Shown here piece by piece: positions 5,806-13,050 of a stretch of 30,007 nt of DNA (within the stretch, counting starts at the first letter, position 1; each line of letters opens with the position of its first letter). Source of the DNA: Pseudomonadota bacterium (GTDB lineage Bacteria; Pseudomonadota; Gammaproteobacteria; Burkholderiales; Burkholderiaceae); the NCBI GenBank assembly GCA_963205525.1, contig CAUJJP010000172.1:1-30007 (forward strand), given 5' to 3'. Under the pieces are notes generated by a model. That model was not told the DNA's origin, ran no database searches, and saw nothing but the letters and a program-made list of their open reading frames with translations. A program made the position numbers and the translations under genes.

Positions 5806-7995
5806 CTAGAACTTCAGGCCGAGGTTTACGCCGAAGGTGCGTGGATCCGTGATCTGCACGCGGCCGAACGGCATCGCCTGGGTGATCTGCGCATCGCTCT
5901 CCAGGTTGCGCAGCCAAAGCGCCAGGGTCCAGCGCTCGCTGATCGGCAGGTAGGACAGGCGCAGGTCGGTCTTGTGGAAGCGCGGCTGCGCACGGTTGAG
6001 GTTGCCGCCCGGCATCGCGTCGTTGAGCGACACCGTGTAGCCGTCCGACAAGCGGCTGCTGACGCCGGCGGTCAAGGTGCCGCCGGCCAGATCGAAGGTC
6101 TGTTCGGCGCCCAGCGTCACAGTCCAGCGCGGTGTGCCGACGACGCGCGCGCCGTTCATGTTCTGCAGCGCTGCCACCGCGAAGTCGCCATACCTGGCAT
6201 CGGTGTAGGTCAGGGCGGCGCGCAGTTCGGTGTCGAACAGCACGCGCCAGCGGCTCTCCAGGTCCAGGCCGCTGATCCGGCCGGCACCGGCGTTGACCAC
6301 GTACTGCATGAACGACGGGGTCGGGTCACCGGGTATCGGCGACGGCGCAGCGGTGTCCGCATACATGACCTGGTAGTTCTTGTATCGATAGGCGAACAGC
6401 TCGGCGTTGACCTGCAGCCGGTCGTCCAGGAAGCGGTTCTTGCTGCCCAACTCTAGGGCGCTCAGGTGCTCCGGCTCGAAGGGCTGGGGCGGGACCGCGA
6501 TGCCGAAGCCGCCTGCCTTGTAGCCGGTAGCGAGCTGGGCGTAGAGCATCGACTGCGGCGCGAGGTCGAACTCCAGGCCAAGCTTGCCGCTGACCGCGCT
6601 GTAGGCGTTGCTCACCTCCAGCAAGCCGCTGTCGTAGGGCGCACCGGTCCAGCTCGCCAGGCTGCGTGCGCCGTAGCGGGTGACCTTCTCGTCGCGCGTG
6701 TAGCGCAGACCAGCAGTCGCCCGCAGTACCTGCGACAGCGGCGTCGTCAACTGGCCGAAGACGGCTCGCGACTGGTTGGGCACCTGGGTGCCGTAGCTCT
6801 CCCAGCTCGGTGGTGGGAACGATGGCGGAAGGCCGGTCTGCGCGTTGGCGGCGTCGAACAGGTAGGCGCCGATGACCCACTGGTTGGCGGCGCGCGCCGG
6901 GGATGCCAGGCGGACTTCAAGCGTCTTCTGCGTCTCCTCCCATACCGACTCCGGCAGCGGCAGTCCGGTTCCAGGCACCGCCAGACCGGCGACCAGGTCG
7001 GTCTGTACCAGGCGCCGGCTTTTGACGTAGGCCGGCTGCACGGTCAGCAAGCCGAAGCCGAGATTGGCGTCGAGCTGCACGGTGTATGTCTGGAAGCGTG
7101 TGTGCTGGCGGTCAGCCGGATGCAACTCGTCGACCCGCCAAGGGTCGCGGTAGTCGGTGCGCCAGTTGAAGAACGGCGGGCCGCCGGTGAAGGCGCGTCC
7201 GACCGTGGTGGCGCCGGTGCCCTGGCTGTCGAAGCTGTCAACGGTGGCGAGCAGCGAGAGATCGGTGTTCGGCTTGAACAGCAGCTTCACGCGCCCGGCA
7301 GTGAGGTCCGAGGCGCGGCCGTCGTTGCTGAAGTAGCCATCGCGCTTCTCGCGCATCGCCGCCACGCGCAGTGCGAACTGCTCGCCCAGCGGCAGGTTCA
7401 GGTAGACGTCCTGGTGCGCCAGGCTGTAGTTGCCGAACTGCAGGTTGACGCCACCTTCGAAGCGATGGCCGGGATTGTTGGTCAGCACGTTGACGCTGCC
7501 GCCGGTGGCGTTGCGTCCGTACAGCGTGCCCTGCGGTCCGCGCAGAACCTCCACCCGGTTCACGTCGAACAGGCTGGAGAACACGCGTTCGGCGCGGCCG
7601 GTGTAGACCCCGTCGAGGTTGATCGAGACCGCCGGGTCGACGAAGTTGCTGTCGCCCTGTGAGCCGACGCCGCGCACATAGACTTGGCCGCCCTGCGGGG
7701 TCGCCAGCACGGTGACCGCCGGCGTGTCCGACAGCACGGCTTCCAGCGTCGCCTGGCCCTTGGCGCGGATTTCCTCTCCGGTCTCGCTGGCGATCGAGAT
7801 GGCCGTCTTCTGCACGTTGGTGCTGCGGCGCTCGGCCGTGACGACGATCTCCTGCAACTTGCTGGCGGCCGGTTTCTCCTGTGCATCTGGCGCTGCCGTC
7901 TCCTGGGCCCTGGCGTGAACGGCGAACAGGCAGACAGCGGCGGCGATGGCCAGCGGGTGTGCGCGCAACCATGGCGCGGGGTGACGTTTGGGCAT
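5806..7995 (-). CDS. TonB-dependent outer-membrane receptor (operon gene 2)
   Basis: This 729-aa receptor starts at ATG 7995, with GGAG about 8 bases upstream. A signal peptide ends near residue 30 (AVHARA-QE). The plug domain follows: EIVVTAERRSTNVQKTAISI, DGVYTGRAE and VEVLRGPQGTLYGRNATGGSVN. A 22-strand-type barrel then ends in FGVNLGLKF with the C-terminal Phe needed for BAM assembly. The form of plug (VQKTAISI, LYGRNATGG) is that of the large group of receptors tied to catabolic operons in sphingomonads and related bacteria, rather than classical siderophore receptors. Neighbouring SDR and NTF2-like genes suggest uptake of a hydrophobic organic substrate; the substrate is unknown. Confidence 0.93.
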   Translation of the reverse strand: MPKRHPAPWLRAHPLAIAAAVCLFAVHARAQETAAPDAQEKPAASKLQEIVVTAERRSTNVQKTAISIASETGEEIRAKGQATLEAVLSDTPAVTVLATPQGGQVYVRGVGSQGDSNFVDPAVSINLDGVYTGRAERVFSSLFDVNRVEVLRGPQGTLYGRNATGGSVNVLTNNPGHRFEGGVNLQFGNYSLAHQDVYLNLPLGEQFALRVAAMREKRDGYFSNDGRASDLTAGRVKLLFKPNTDLSLLATVDSFDSQGTGATTVGRAFTGGPPFFNWRTDYRDPWRVDELHPADRQHTRFQTYTVQLDANLGFGLLTVQPAYVKSRRLVQTDLVAGLAVPGTGLPLPESVWEETQKTLEVRLASPARAANQWVIGAYLFDAANAQTGLPPSFPPPSWESYGTQVPNQSRAVFGQLTTPLSQVLRATAGLRYTRDEKVTRYGARSLASWTGAPYDSGLLEVSNAYSAVSGKLGLEFDLAPQSMLYAQLATGYKAGGFGIAVPPQPFEPEHLSALELGSKNRFLDDRLQVNAELFAYRYKNYQVMYADTAAPSPIPGDPTPSFMQYVVNAGAGRISGLDLESRWRVLFDTELRAALTYTDARYGDFAVAALQNMNGARVVGTPRWTVTLGAEQTFDLAGGTLTAGVSSRLSDGYTVSLNDAMPGGNLNRAQPRFHKTDLRLSYLPISERWTLALWLRNLESDAQITQAMPFGRVQITDPRTFGVNLGLKF

Positions 7996-8026
7996 GGGGT
8001 GATCTCCGAAGCTGGATGGGAGGTGC

Positions 8027-9133
8027 TCAGCGTCCGCGCTCCGCGGTGCGGCAGTCGGCGTACTCGAAGGTCTCCTTCGCGCTGCGGTAGGGCTGCGGCA
8101 GCCGTGGCTCAAGCCGCGGTACGCGGGTCGGGCCGAACTCTTCGTAGACGCGATGCGGCAGATCGGGGCCGGGGACGGCGAGACCGGTCGCGCCTGGGCC
8201 CGGCGCGCTGCCTTCGCTGCCGCTGGCCGCGGCCTGCGGTCCCTGCCTGCGCAGCGGCTCGCCCATCGGGTTGCCGAAGTCGGTGTTGACCTGGGCGTGC
8301 AGGATCGTCCAGTGCCCGTCTTCTTTCAGGAAGTCGACCCCGTAGCGCTCCCACATCCAGACGGCCTCGGGTGTGACAGCGTCGGCCTGCGTGGTCAGGA
8401 TGACGCCGGGGGTGTACCAGACCCCCTTCGCGGACTGGCCGTCGTCGGCCACCTCGATGATCGGGGTGGTCAGCGTGTGCAGAATGGTGTTGCCGACGAA
8501 CCGGTTCTCCGGCCTGTCGAGGATTGCCGGGTTGCGCTCGGCCATCGTCTTCAGATGCGCCGCCTGCATGCGGCGGTTGAGGTCGTCGTAGTAGGCCTTG
8601 ATCGACGCCATGCCGACCCAGCAACCCTGGTTCTGCGCCCAGCGGATCTCGGTGGCGCGCGTCTTCGACCAGAGTTCGAGCTCGAGCTCGTTGCGACCGA
8701 CCGAATGGAGGAACATGCGGCGGCTCATCAGGTTCTGGATCTGCAATGCCTCGCCGGCCTTGTCGGCCGCACTCAGCGGTCTGGCCTGCGCCGCCATCAA
8801 CGGCGCCATCTTGCGGTCGAAGGCCTTCATCTCGGCCAGCGTGAGGCGTCCGTCGCCATTCGTGTCTATGCCCGAAGGCGCGTCGACTTTGCCCATCGCC
8901 TCGGCGGTGACGCACCCACGCGCGTCCTTGAGCATCTCGTAGCTCGAAGCCGGTGCCCCCGCGTGCCGCCATTCCTGGCGTGAGGCACAGCCGTCGCGGT
9001 TGCGGTCGACTTCGGCGATGAAGGGGCGCACGTCCATCGGCCGCCCGGCCGCTTGCGCATGCGCCAACACGCTTGTGAGCAGCGCCAGGCCCAGCAAGGC
9101 CCGGGTCGGGATGGAGGAAGGCATTGGATTCAT
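8027..9133 (-). CDS. Exported EF-hand plus NTF2/SnoaL-like fusion protein (operon gene 1)
   Basis: This 368-aa protein starts at ATG 9133. A signal peptide ends near residue 28 (SVLAHAQA). Two EF-hand loops follow: D43-x-N45-x-D47-G-...-E54 and the canonical D90-x-N92-x-D94-G-...-E101, so calcium binding in the periplasm is expected. From about residue 125 there is a SnoaL-like domain (QIQNLMSRRMFLHSVGRNE, HTLTTPIIEVADDGQSAKGVW, ERYGVDFLKEDGHWTILHAQ). A Pro/Gly/Ala linker leads to the C-terminal LPQPYRSAKETF-plus-Cys motif, also found in the protein at 4102-4989. The order EF-hands then NTF2 is one I do not know as a described architecture. The receptor gene follows after 31 bp. Confidence 0.8.
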   Translation of the reverse strand: MNPMPSSIPTRALLGLALLTSVLAHAQAAGRPMDVRPFIAEVDRNRDGCASRQEWRHAGAPASSYEMLKDARGCVTAEAMGKVDAPSGIDTNGDGRLTLAEMKAFDRKMAPLMAAQARPLSAADKAGEALQIQNLMSRRMFLHSVGRNELELELWSKTRATEIRWAQNQGCWVGMASIKAYYDDLNRRMQAAHLKTMAERNPAILDRPENRFVGNTILHTLTTPIIEVADDGQSAKGVWYTPGVILTTQADAVTPEAVWMWERYGVDFLKEDGHWTILHAQVNTDFGNPMGEPLRRQGPQAAASGSEGSAPGPGATGLAVPGPDLPHRVYEEFGPTRVPRLEPRLPQPYRSAKETFEYADCRTAERGR

Positions 9134-9184
9134 GCCCGCCAGCGTATGCAGGTGCTCCCCGTGCGCCAACGGGGCTCGCCATGA

Positions 9185-9198
9185 GCACTTTTTTGTGC
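9185..9198. promoter_or_regulatory. Candidate operator upstream of the receptor operon
   Basis: GCAC-TTTTTT-GTGC is a short dyad in the 70-bp gap between the HxlR-type regulator gene and the first operon gene. A second stem (CCCCGT 9157-9162 with ACGGGG 9169-9174) lies next to it. Either could be the regulator's binding site; neither has a T-tract placed like a terminator for the minus-strand genes. Confidence 0.3.
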
Positions 9199-9203
9199 CC
9201 GCG

Positions 9204-9731
9204 TCAATCAGTTTCGTCGGCGCCCCGTGCCTGCCTGCCGCCAAATTCGGGATGGATCCGATCGAAGTCCTCGCGTGCGGCGCGGATTGCCGGCGTCACC
9301 CGCTCGGCCCAGCGCACCAGCGTCAGGAAGTGCGCATAGGCCTCGTGACCGGTCGCCGTAAGCTGGTACTCCACGCGCGGCGGCACGTCGGTCGTGACCT
9401 GGCGCAGCACCATGCCGTCGCGTTCCAGCAGGCGCAGCTTGAGCGTCAGCACGCGCTGCGAGATCTCCTGTTCGGCGGAGACCAGCGCGATCAGCCGCTT
9501 CAATTCCGCGTGCCGCAGCATGCCGCCGCTGAGCAGGTGCATGATGAGCGAGCTCCAGCGGTCGCCCAGGTAGGCGGGCGTCGTGCGCACCGGATCGTCG
9601 CGCCGGTTTCCGTGCCGCGCCATGTTGGACATCAGGTCGCGGATGTTCTCAAGGTGGCGCTGCCGCTGCGCGGCCGGGCGGTCGGCGCCTATGCATGCCA
9701 GGGCCTGTTCTGTCTTGTCAGAGGCGGACAT
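9204..9731 (-). CDS. HxlR-type winged-helix transcriptional regulator
   Basis: This 175-aa protein has the HxlR/DUF24 domain at about residues 45-150: LGDRWSSLIMHLLSGGMLRHAELKRLI, then ISQRVLTLKLRLLERDGMVLR, then the wing with PPRVEYQLTATGHE and the final LVRWAE helix. The usual redox-sensing Cys near the start of the domain is not there (TTPAYLG instead of a Cys-Pro context), so sensing must use another ligand or mode. An N-terminal extension of about 45 residues is unusual. It lies directly upstream of, and in line with, the EF-hand/NTF2 - receptor - SDR - NTF2 operon, and is its likely regulator. Confidence 0.85.
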   Translation of the reverse strand: MSASDKTEQALACIGADRPAAQRQRHLENIRDLMSNMARHGNRRDDPVRTTPAYLGDRWSSLIMHLLSGGMLRHAELKRLIALVSAEQEISQRVLTLKLRLLERDGMVLRQVTTDVPPRVEYQLTATGHEAYAHFLTLVRWAERVTPAIRAAREDFDRIHPEFGGRQARGADETD

Positions 9732-9821
9732 TCAGCGCGCGCAGTGGCTTGGGGTTGCCGCCACTCTAGCCCGTCCTGCCCGGCTCGATTCGGCGCTGGC
9801 AGCGATTGAGGTCCGGGGAGC

Positions 9822-10484
9822 CTAATCCGCCAGCGCGCCCTTCATCGCGTCCAGCACCGCTTTGTAGTCGCTCTGGCCGAAGATGGCGCTGCCGGCGACG
9901 AAGGTGTCGGCACCGGCGTCGGCGACGCGGCGGATGTTGTCGGTCTTGATGCCGCCATCGACCTCCAGGCGGATGTCGCGCCCGCTGCGCTCGATCAGCC
10001 GGCGCGCCTGCTCGACCTTGCGCAGCGCGCTGGCGATGAAGCCCTGGCCGCCGAAGCCGGGGTTCACGCTCATGATGAGCACGAGGTCGACCTCGTCGAT
10101 CGTCCACTCCAGCACGTCCAGCGGCGTCGCCGGGTTGAACACCAGGCCGGCGTGCTTGCCCTGGCCCTTGATGAGCTGCAGCGTGCGGTGTACGTGGGTG
10201 CTGGCGTCGGGGTGGAAGCTCACCCAGTCGGCGCCGGCCTGGCAGAAGGCCAGCGCCAGCGCGTCCACCGGCTGCACCATCAGGTGGACGTCGATCGGCG
10301 CCGTGGTGTGGCGGCGCAGCGCCTGGCAGACCATGGGCCCGAAGCTCAGGTTGGGCACGTAGTGGTTGTCCATCACGTCGAAATGGATCCAGTCGGCGCC
10401 GGCGGAGACGACGTCTTGCACCTCCTGACCCAGGCGGGCGAAATCGGCCGAGAGGATGGACGGTGCGATGCGGTACTTGCCCAT
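9822..10484 (-). CDS. rpe: Ribulose-phosphate 3-epimerase
   Basis: This 220-aa cytoplasmic TIM-barrel enzyme interconverts ribulose 5-phosphate and xylulose 5-phosphate in the pentose phosphate and Calvin pathways. Active-site residues are all visible: H34 and D36 in [10 protein letters not shown]67 in IDVHLMV, and D176 in LEVDGGI. The phosphate-binding NPGFGGQGF (141-149) and VAGSAIFG loops are also present, as is [11 protein letters not shown] at the start. The gene is divergent from apaG with only 23 bp between start codons, an arrangement typical of betaproteobacteria. No Shine-Dalgarno sequence precedes the ATG; see the palindromic promoter at 10491-10500. Confidence 0.97.
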   Translation of the reverse strand: MGKYRIAPSILSADFARLGQEVQDVVSAGADWIHFDVMDNHYVPNLSFGPMVCQALRRHTTAPIDVHLMVQPVDALALAFCQAGADWVSFHPDASTHVHRTLQLIKGQGKHAGLVFNPATPLDVLEWTIDEVDLVLIMSVNPGFGGQGFIASALRKVEQARRLIERSGRDIRLEVDGGIKTDNIRRVADAGADTFVAGSAIFGQSDYKAVLDAMKGALAD

Positions 10485-10490
10485 CGCCGG

Positions 10491-10500
10491 ATTCTAGAAT
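10491..10500. promoter_or_regulatory. Palindromic shared -10 element, divergent rpe/apaG promoter
   Basis: ATTCTAGAAT is a perfect 10-bp palindrome centred in the 23-bp gap. It offers TAGAAT as a -10 box on each strand. The plus-strand box ends 7 nt before the apaG ATG and the minus-strand box ends 6 nt before the rpe ATG, so both transcripts would start at or next to the start codon. Neither gene has a Shine-Dalgarno site, which fits leaderless or near-leaderless mRNAs. Confidence 0.5.
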
Positions 10501-10507
10501 CGCGCCC

Positions 10508-10882
10508 ATGAGCCGCCCCGAATTCCGCTGCGAGGTGAGCGTGCAGTACCTGCCCGAACAGAGCAGCCTGCCCGAAGGCCCGTTCGCCTTCGCCTACACG
10601 GTGACGGTGCACAACAGCGGCGACGTGGCGGCGCAGCTCGTCGCCCGCCACTGGATCATCACCGACGCCACCGGCGCGCGCGAGGAGGTGCGCGGGCTGG
10701 CGGTGGTGGGCCACCAACCGCTGCTGGCGCCGGGCGAGCGCTTCGAGTACACGAGCTGGACCCGCATCGCCACCCCGCGCGGCCACATGCGCGGCACCTA
10801 CTTCTGCATGACCGAGGACGCCCACCCCTTCGAGGCGCAGGTGCCCGAGTTCCTGCTCTCGCGCGACCAGGCGCTGCATTGA
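10508..10882 (+). CDS. apaG: ApaG family protein
   Basis: This 124-aa protein covers the whole ApaG (DUF525) fold, a fibronectin-III-like beta-sandwich. Diagnostic segments are FAYTVTVHNSGDVAAQLVARHWIITDATG, the EVRGLAVVGHQPLLAPGERFEYTSWT region, and PRGHMRGTYFCMTEDAHPFEAQVPEFLL near the end. ApaG has been linked to cobalt resistance and magnesium efflux in enteric bacteria, but its molecular job is not settled. The start at ATG 10508 is chosen because it gives the family's N-terminus. The antiporter gene follows after 10 bp, so the two are probably co-transcribed. Confidence 0.95.
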   Translation: MSRPEFRCEVSVQYLPEQSSLPEGPFAFAYTVTVHNSGDVAAQLVARHWIITDATGAREEVRGLAVVGHQPLLAPGERFEYTSWTRIATPRGHMRGTYFCMTEDAHPFEAQVPEFLLSRDQALH

Positions 10883-10892
10883 CGCTGAACGG

Positions 10893-12110
10893 ATGGGTAC
10901 CGAGACCGCGCTGATCGGCATCAGCGCCGCGGTGCTGCTGTCCTACTGGTTCTCGCACCTGGGGCGGCGGCTGCGCATCCCTTCGGTGGTGTTCCTGATC
11001 GGCACCGGCATCGCGCTGCGTGCGCTCGGCTCCTGGCACGTCGCCACGCCGGAGCTGCCGCCCGGGCTGCTGCCGCTGCTGGGCACGCTGGGGCTGATCC
11101 TGATCGTGCTCGAAGGCGCTCTCGACCTCGAACTGCGCCCGGGCCAGCGGCGCTTTCTGCTGCGCACCTTCGGCGCCGCGGCGCTCGGCGTGGCGGCCTG
11201 CGCGGCGCTGTTCGCCTCCGCCCTGGTCTGGACCCTGGACCTGCCCTGGGCCAGCGCCTTGCTGCTGGCCGCGCCCTTCACCGTCATCAGCAGCGCGGTC
11301 GCCATCCCGGGGTCCGAGGTCCTGGCGCCGGACGAGCGCGCGTTCGTGATCTACGAGAGCTCCTGGTCCGACATCCTGGGCGTGATGCTGTTCAACGCCG
11401 CGCTGGTGGCCACCCTGGGCGGCGGCGCGACGCTGAACTTCTTCGGCGGCGGCCTGGCGGTGCTGCTCATCGGCGGCCTGATCGGGCTGGCGGTGTACTG
11501 GCTGGTCGGGCACCTGGAGGGGCACGTCAAGTTCCTGCCTCTGATCTTCGCCCTCGTCCTCGTCTACGCGGGCGCCAAGGCGCTGCATCTGTCGCCGCTG
11601 CTCATCGTGCTGGTGCTCGGGTTGATGCTCAACAACCCGCACCTGCTGCGCCGCGTGCCCATGCTGCAGCGGCTGCACAGCGCGCACTACGGCGCCGAGC
11701 TCGACAAGCTCAAGCACCTCACCGCCGAGGCCACCTTCCTGGTGCGCACCTTCTTCTTCCTCGCCCTGGGCTACAGCACCGAGCTCGGCACGCTGTCCAG
11801 CGTGCAGACCTGGGCCCTGGCGCTCTGCCTCGTGGCGGCCGTGCTGGCGCTGCGCTGGCCGCTGCTGTGGCTGCTCAACGGCCGGGCGACGCGGCCGCTG
11901 CTGTGGGCGGCGCCACGCGGGCTGATCACCGTGCTGCTGTTCTACAGCCTGCCGCCCGACCTCCTGCCGCCGGCCTTCGACGAAGGTGTGCTCATCCTCG
12001 TTGTGCTGCTGAGCTGCGCGGTCATGGCGGCCGGCTTCCGGCGCGACGCGCCGGCGCTGGCCGACGCCATGGCGGCGGCGCCGGATCTGCCGCCGAATCC
12101 GGGGGCCTGA
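10893..12110 (+). CDS. CPA-type Na+(K+)/H+ antiporter
   Basis: This 405-aa inner-membrane protein has about 12 hydrophobic segments from residue 5 to 390 and no long C-terminal regulatory domain. Family hallmarks are IPSVVFLIGTGIALR in the second segment, the LILIVLEGALDLEL stretch, PFTVISSAVAIPGSEVL, and ESSWSDILGVMLFNAAL, which corresponds to the ion-binding Asp motif of CPA exchangers. It should exchange protons for monovalent cations; which cation cannot be told. It starts 10 bp after apaG and lacks a strong Shine-Dalgarno site, suggesting translational linkage. Confidence 0.85.
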   Translation: MGTETALIGISAAVLLSYWFSHLGRRLRIPSVVFLIGTGIALRALGSWHVATPELPPGLLPLLGTLGLILIVLEGALDLELRPGQRRFLLRTFGAAALGVAACAALFASALVWTLDLPWASALLLAAPFTVISSAVAIPGSEVLAPDERAFVIYESSWSDILGVMLFNAALVATLGGGATLNFFGGGLAVLLIGGLIGLAVYWLVGHLEGHVKFLPLIFALVLVYAGAKALHLSPLLIVLVLGLMLNNPHLLRRVPMLQRLHSAHYGAELDKLKHLTAEATFLVRTFFFLALGYSTELGTLSSVQTWALALCLVAAVLALRWPLLWLLNGRATRPLLWAAPRGLITVLLFYSLPPDLLPPAFDEGVLILVVLLSCAVMAAGFRRDAPALADAMAAAPDLPPNPGA

Positions 12111-12168
12111 AGGTGGCGGGCCGCGCGCAGCCGTTCAGGCCGCGACCGCTGGCGCTGCGGGAGAGCGT

Positions 12169-12747
12169 GTGAACGGCCCGCCGCCGCTGACGCTCGGCGG
12201 CCGCGCCCCGCGTCGGCTGCAGACCGCGCGCACGCGGCTGGAGGTACCACGCCCCGAGCACGCCGAGGCCTTTGCCGCCGGCGTGCTGGCGTCCATGCCG
12301 GCGCTGCTGTTCGTCGACTGGCATCCGGTGCGCGCGCAGTGGGCCGAGCGCTTCTGTGCCGACGACGCGCGCTGCTTCGACGCCGGGCGCGACCTCGCCT
12401 GGCACGTCTTCGCCCGCGACGACGACGGCTGGGTCGGCCGCATCGACGTCCACACCATAGACCCCGAGGCCTGCCGCGGCGAGATCGGCTACGTCGGCCA
12501 CGCGGCGCGCAGCGGCCAGGGCCTGATGCGTGAGGCGGTGCGGGCGGTGCTGCGCGCGTGCTGGGCGCTGGGATTCCAGCGCATCGAGGCGATGAGCGAT
12601 GCGCGCAACACGCGGGCGCTGCATTTCGCACAGGCGGTCGGGCTGCAGCGCGAAGGCCTGCTGCGCCGCCACGAACGCGACCCGCAAGGCCGCTGGTGCG
12701 ACGTCGTGATCATGGCCGCCCTCAACCCGGTGCCACCGCCGCGCTGA
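12169..12747 (+). CDS. GNAT-family N-acetyltransferase (RimJ/RimL-like)
   Basis: This 192-aa protein starts at GTG 12169, preceded by GGGAGA. It belongs to the Acetyltransf_3 branch: TARTRLEVPRPEHAEAFAAG near the N-terminus, GWVGRIDVHTID and GEIGYVGHAARSGQGLMREAV, with RSGQGL as the acetyl-CoA pyrophosphate loop. It ends with RIEAMSDARNTRALHFAQAVGLQREG. Relatives acetylate N-terminal amines of ribosomal proteins or small amines; the substrate here is unknown. It lies 58 bp after the antiporter gene on the same strand and converges with the small membrane-protein gene. Confidence 0.85.
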   Translation: MNGPPPLTLGGRAPRRLQTARTRLEVPRPEHAEAFAAGVLASMPALLFVDWHPVRAQWAERFCADDARCFDAGRDLAWHVFARDDDGWVGRIDVHTIDPEACRGEIGYVGHAARSGQGLMREAVRAVLRACWALGFQRIEAMSDARNTRALHFAQAVGLQREGLLRRHERDPQGRWCDVVIMAALNPVPPPR

Positions 12748-12789
12748 AGCGCGGCGCACCTGGTTCGGTGTGCCCAGGCGCGGCGCGCG

Positions 12790-12942
12790 TCAATCGACGC
12801 CAGCGTCGCCAGCGTCGCCAGCGTCGTGGTCAGACGCGTTGCGCCGCGGTTCACCGCGCCTGCGGCCGGCGAACATGGTCCACCAGACCGCCAGCGCCAG
12901 GATCGCCAGCACGGCCAGCGCCTCCAGCACAATCAGCCACAT
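12790..12942 (-). CDS. Small single-pass membrane protein, 50 aa
   Basis: The frame encodes MWLIVLEALAVLAILALAV, one membrane helix, then WWTMFAGRRRGEP and an acidic tail ending in DAGDAGDAGVD. The tail comes from a 9-bp unit (CAGCGTCGC on the plus strand) repeated about three times. I recall similar small proteins beginning MWLxVLEA and continuing WWTMFxGRR in other Burkholderiales near mltA, without known function. A helix followed by basic residues suggests the N-terminus is outside and the C-terminus in the cytoplasm. AAGGA lies very close to the ATG. Confidence 0.6.
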   Translation of the reverse strand: MWLIVLEALAVLAILALAVWWTMFAGRRRGEPRRNASDHDAGDAGDAGVD

Positions 12943-13050
12943 GTCCTTGATCCTGTCCGTTCGCCCATCGGTTCTTCCACTCGCCGACCGGCCGATGCGC
13001 CACTCGGCCGTCCGCACGCCTGAGCTGCCGCGCGCGCGCATTGTCCGGCC

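Noticed and set aside
9157..9194. Rho-independent terminator (CCCCGT/ACGGGG stem followed by T6)
   Set aside because: The T-run is about 14 bases from the stem and is on the plus strand, where no gene ends; the genes here are on the minus strand.
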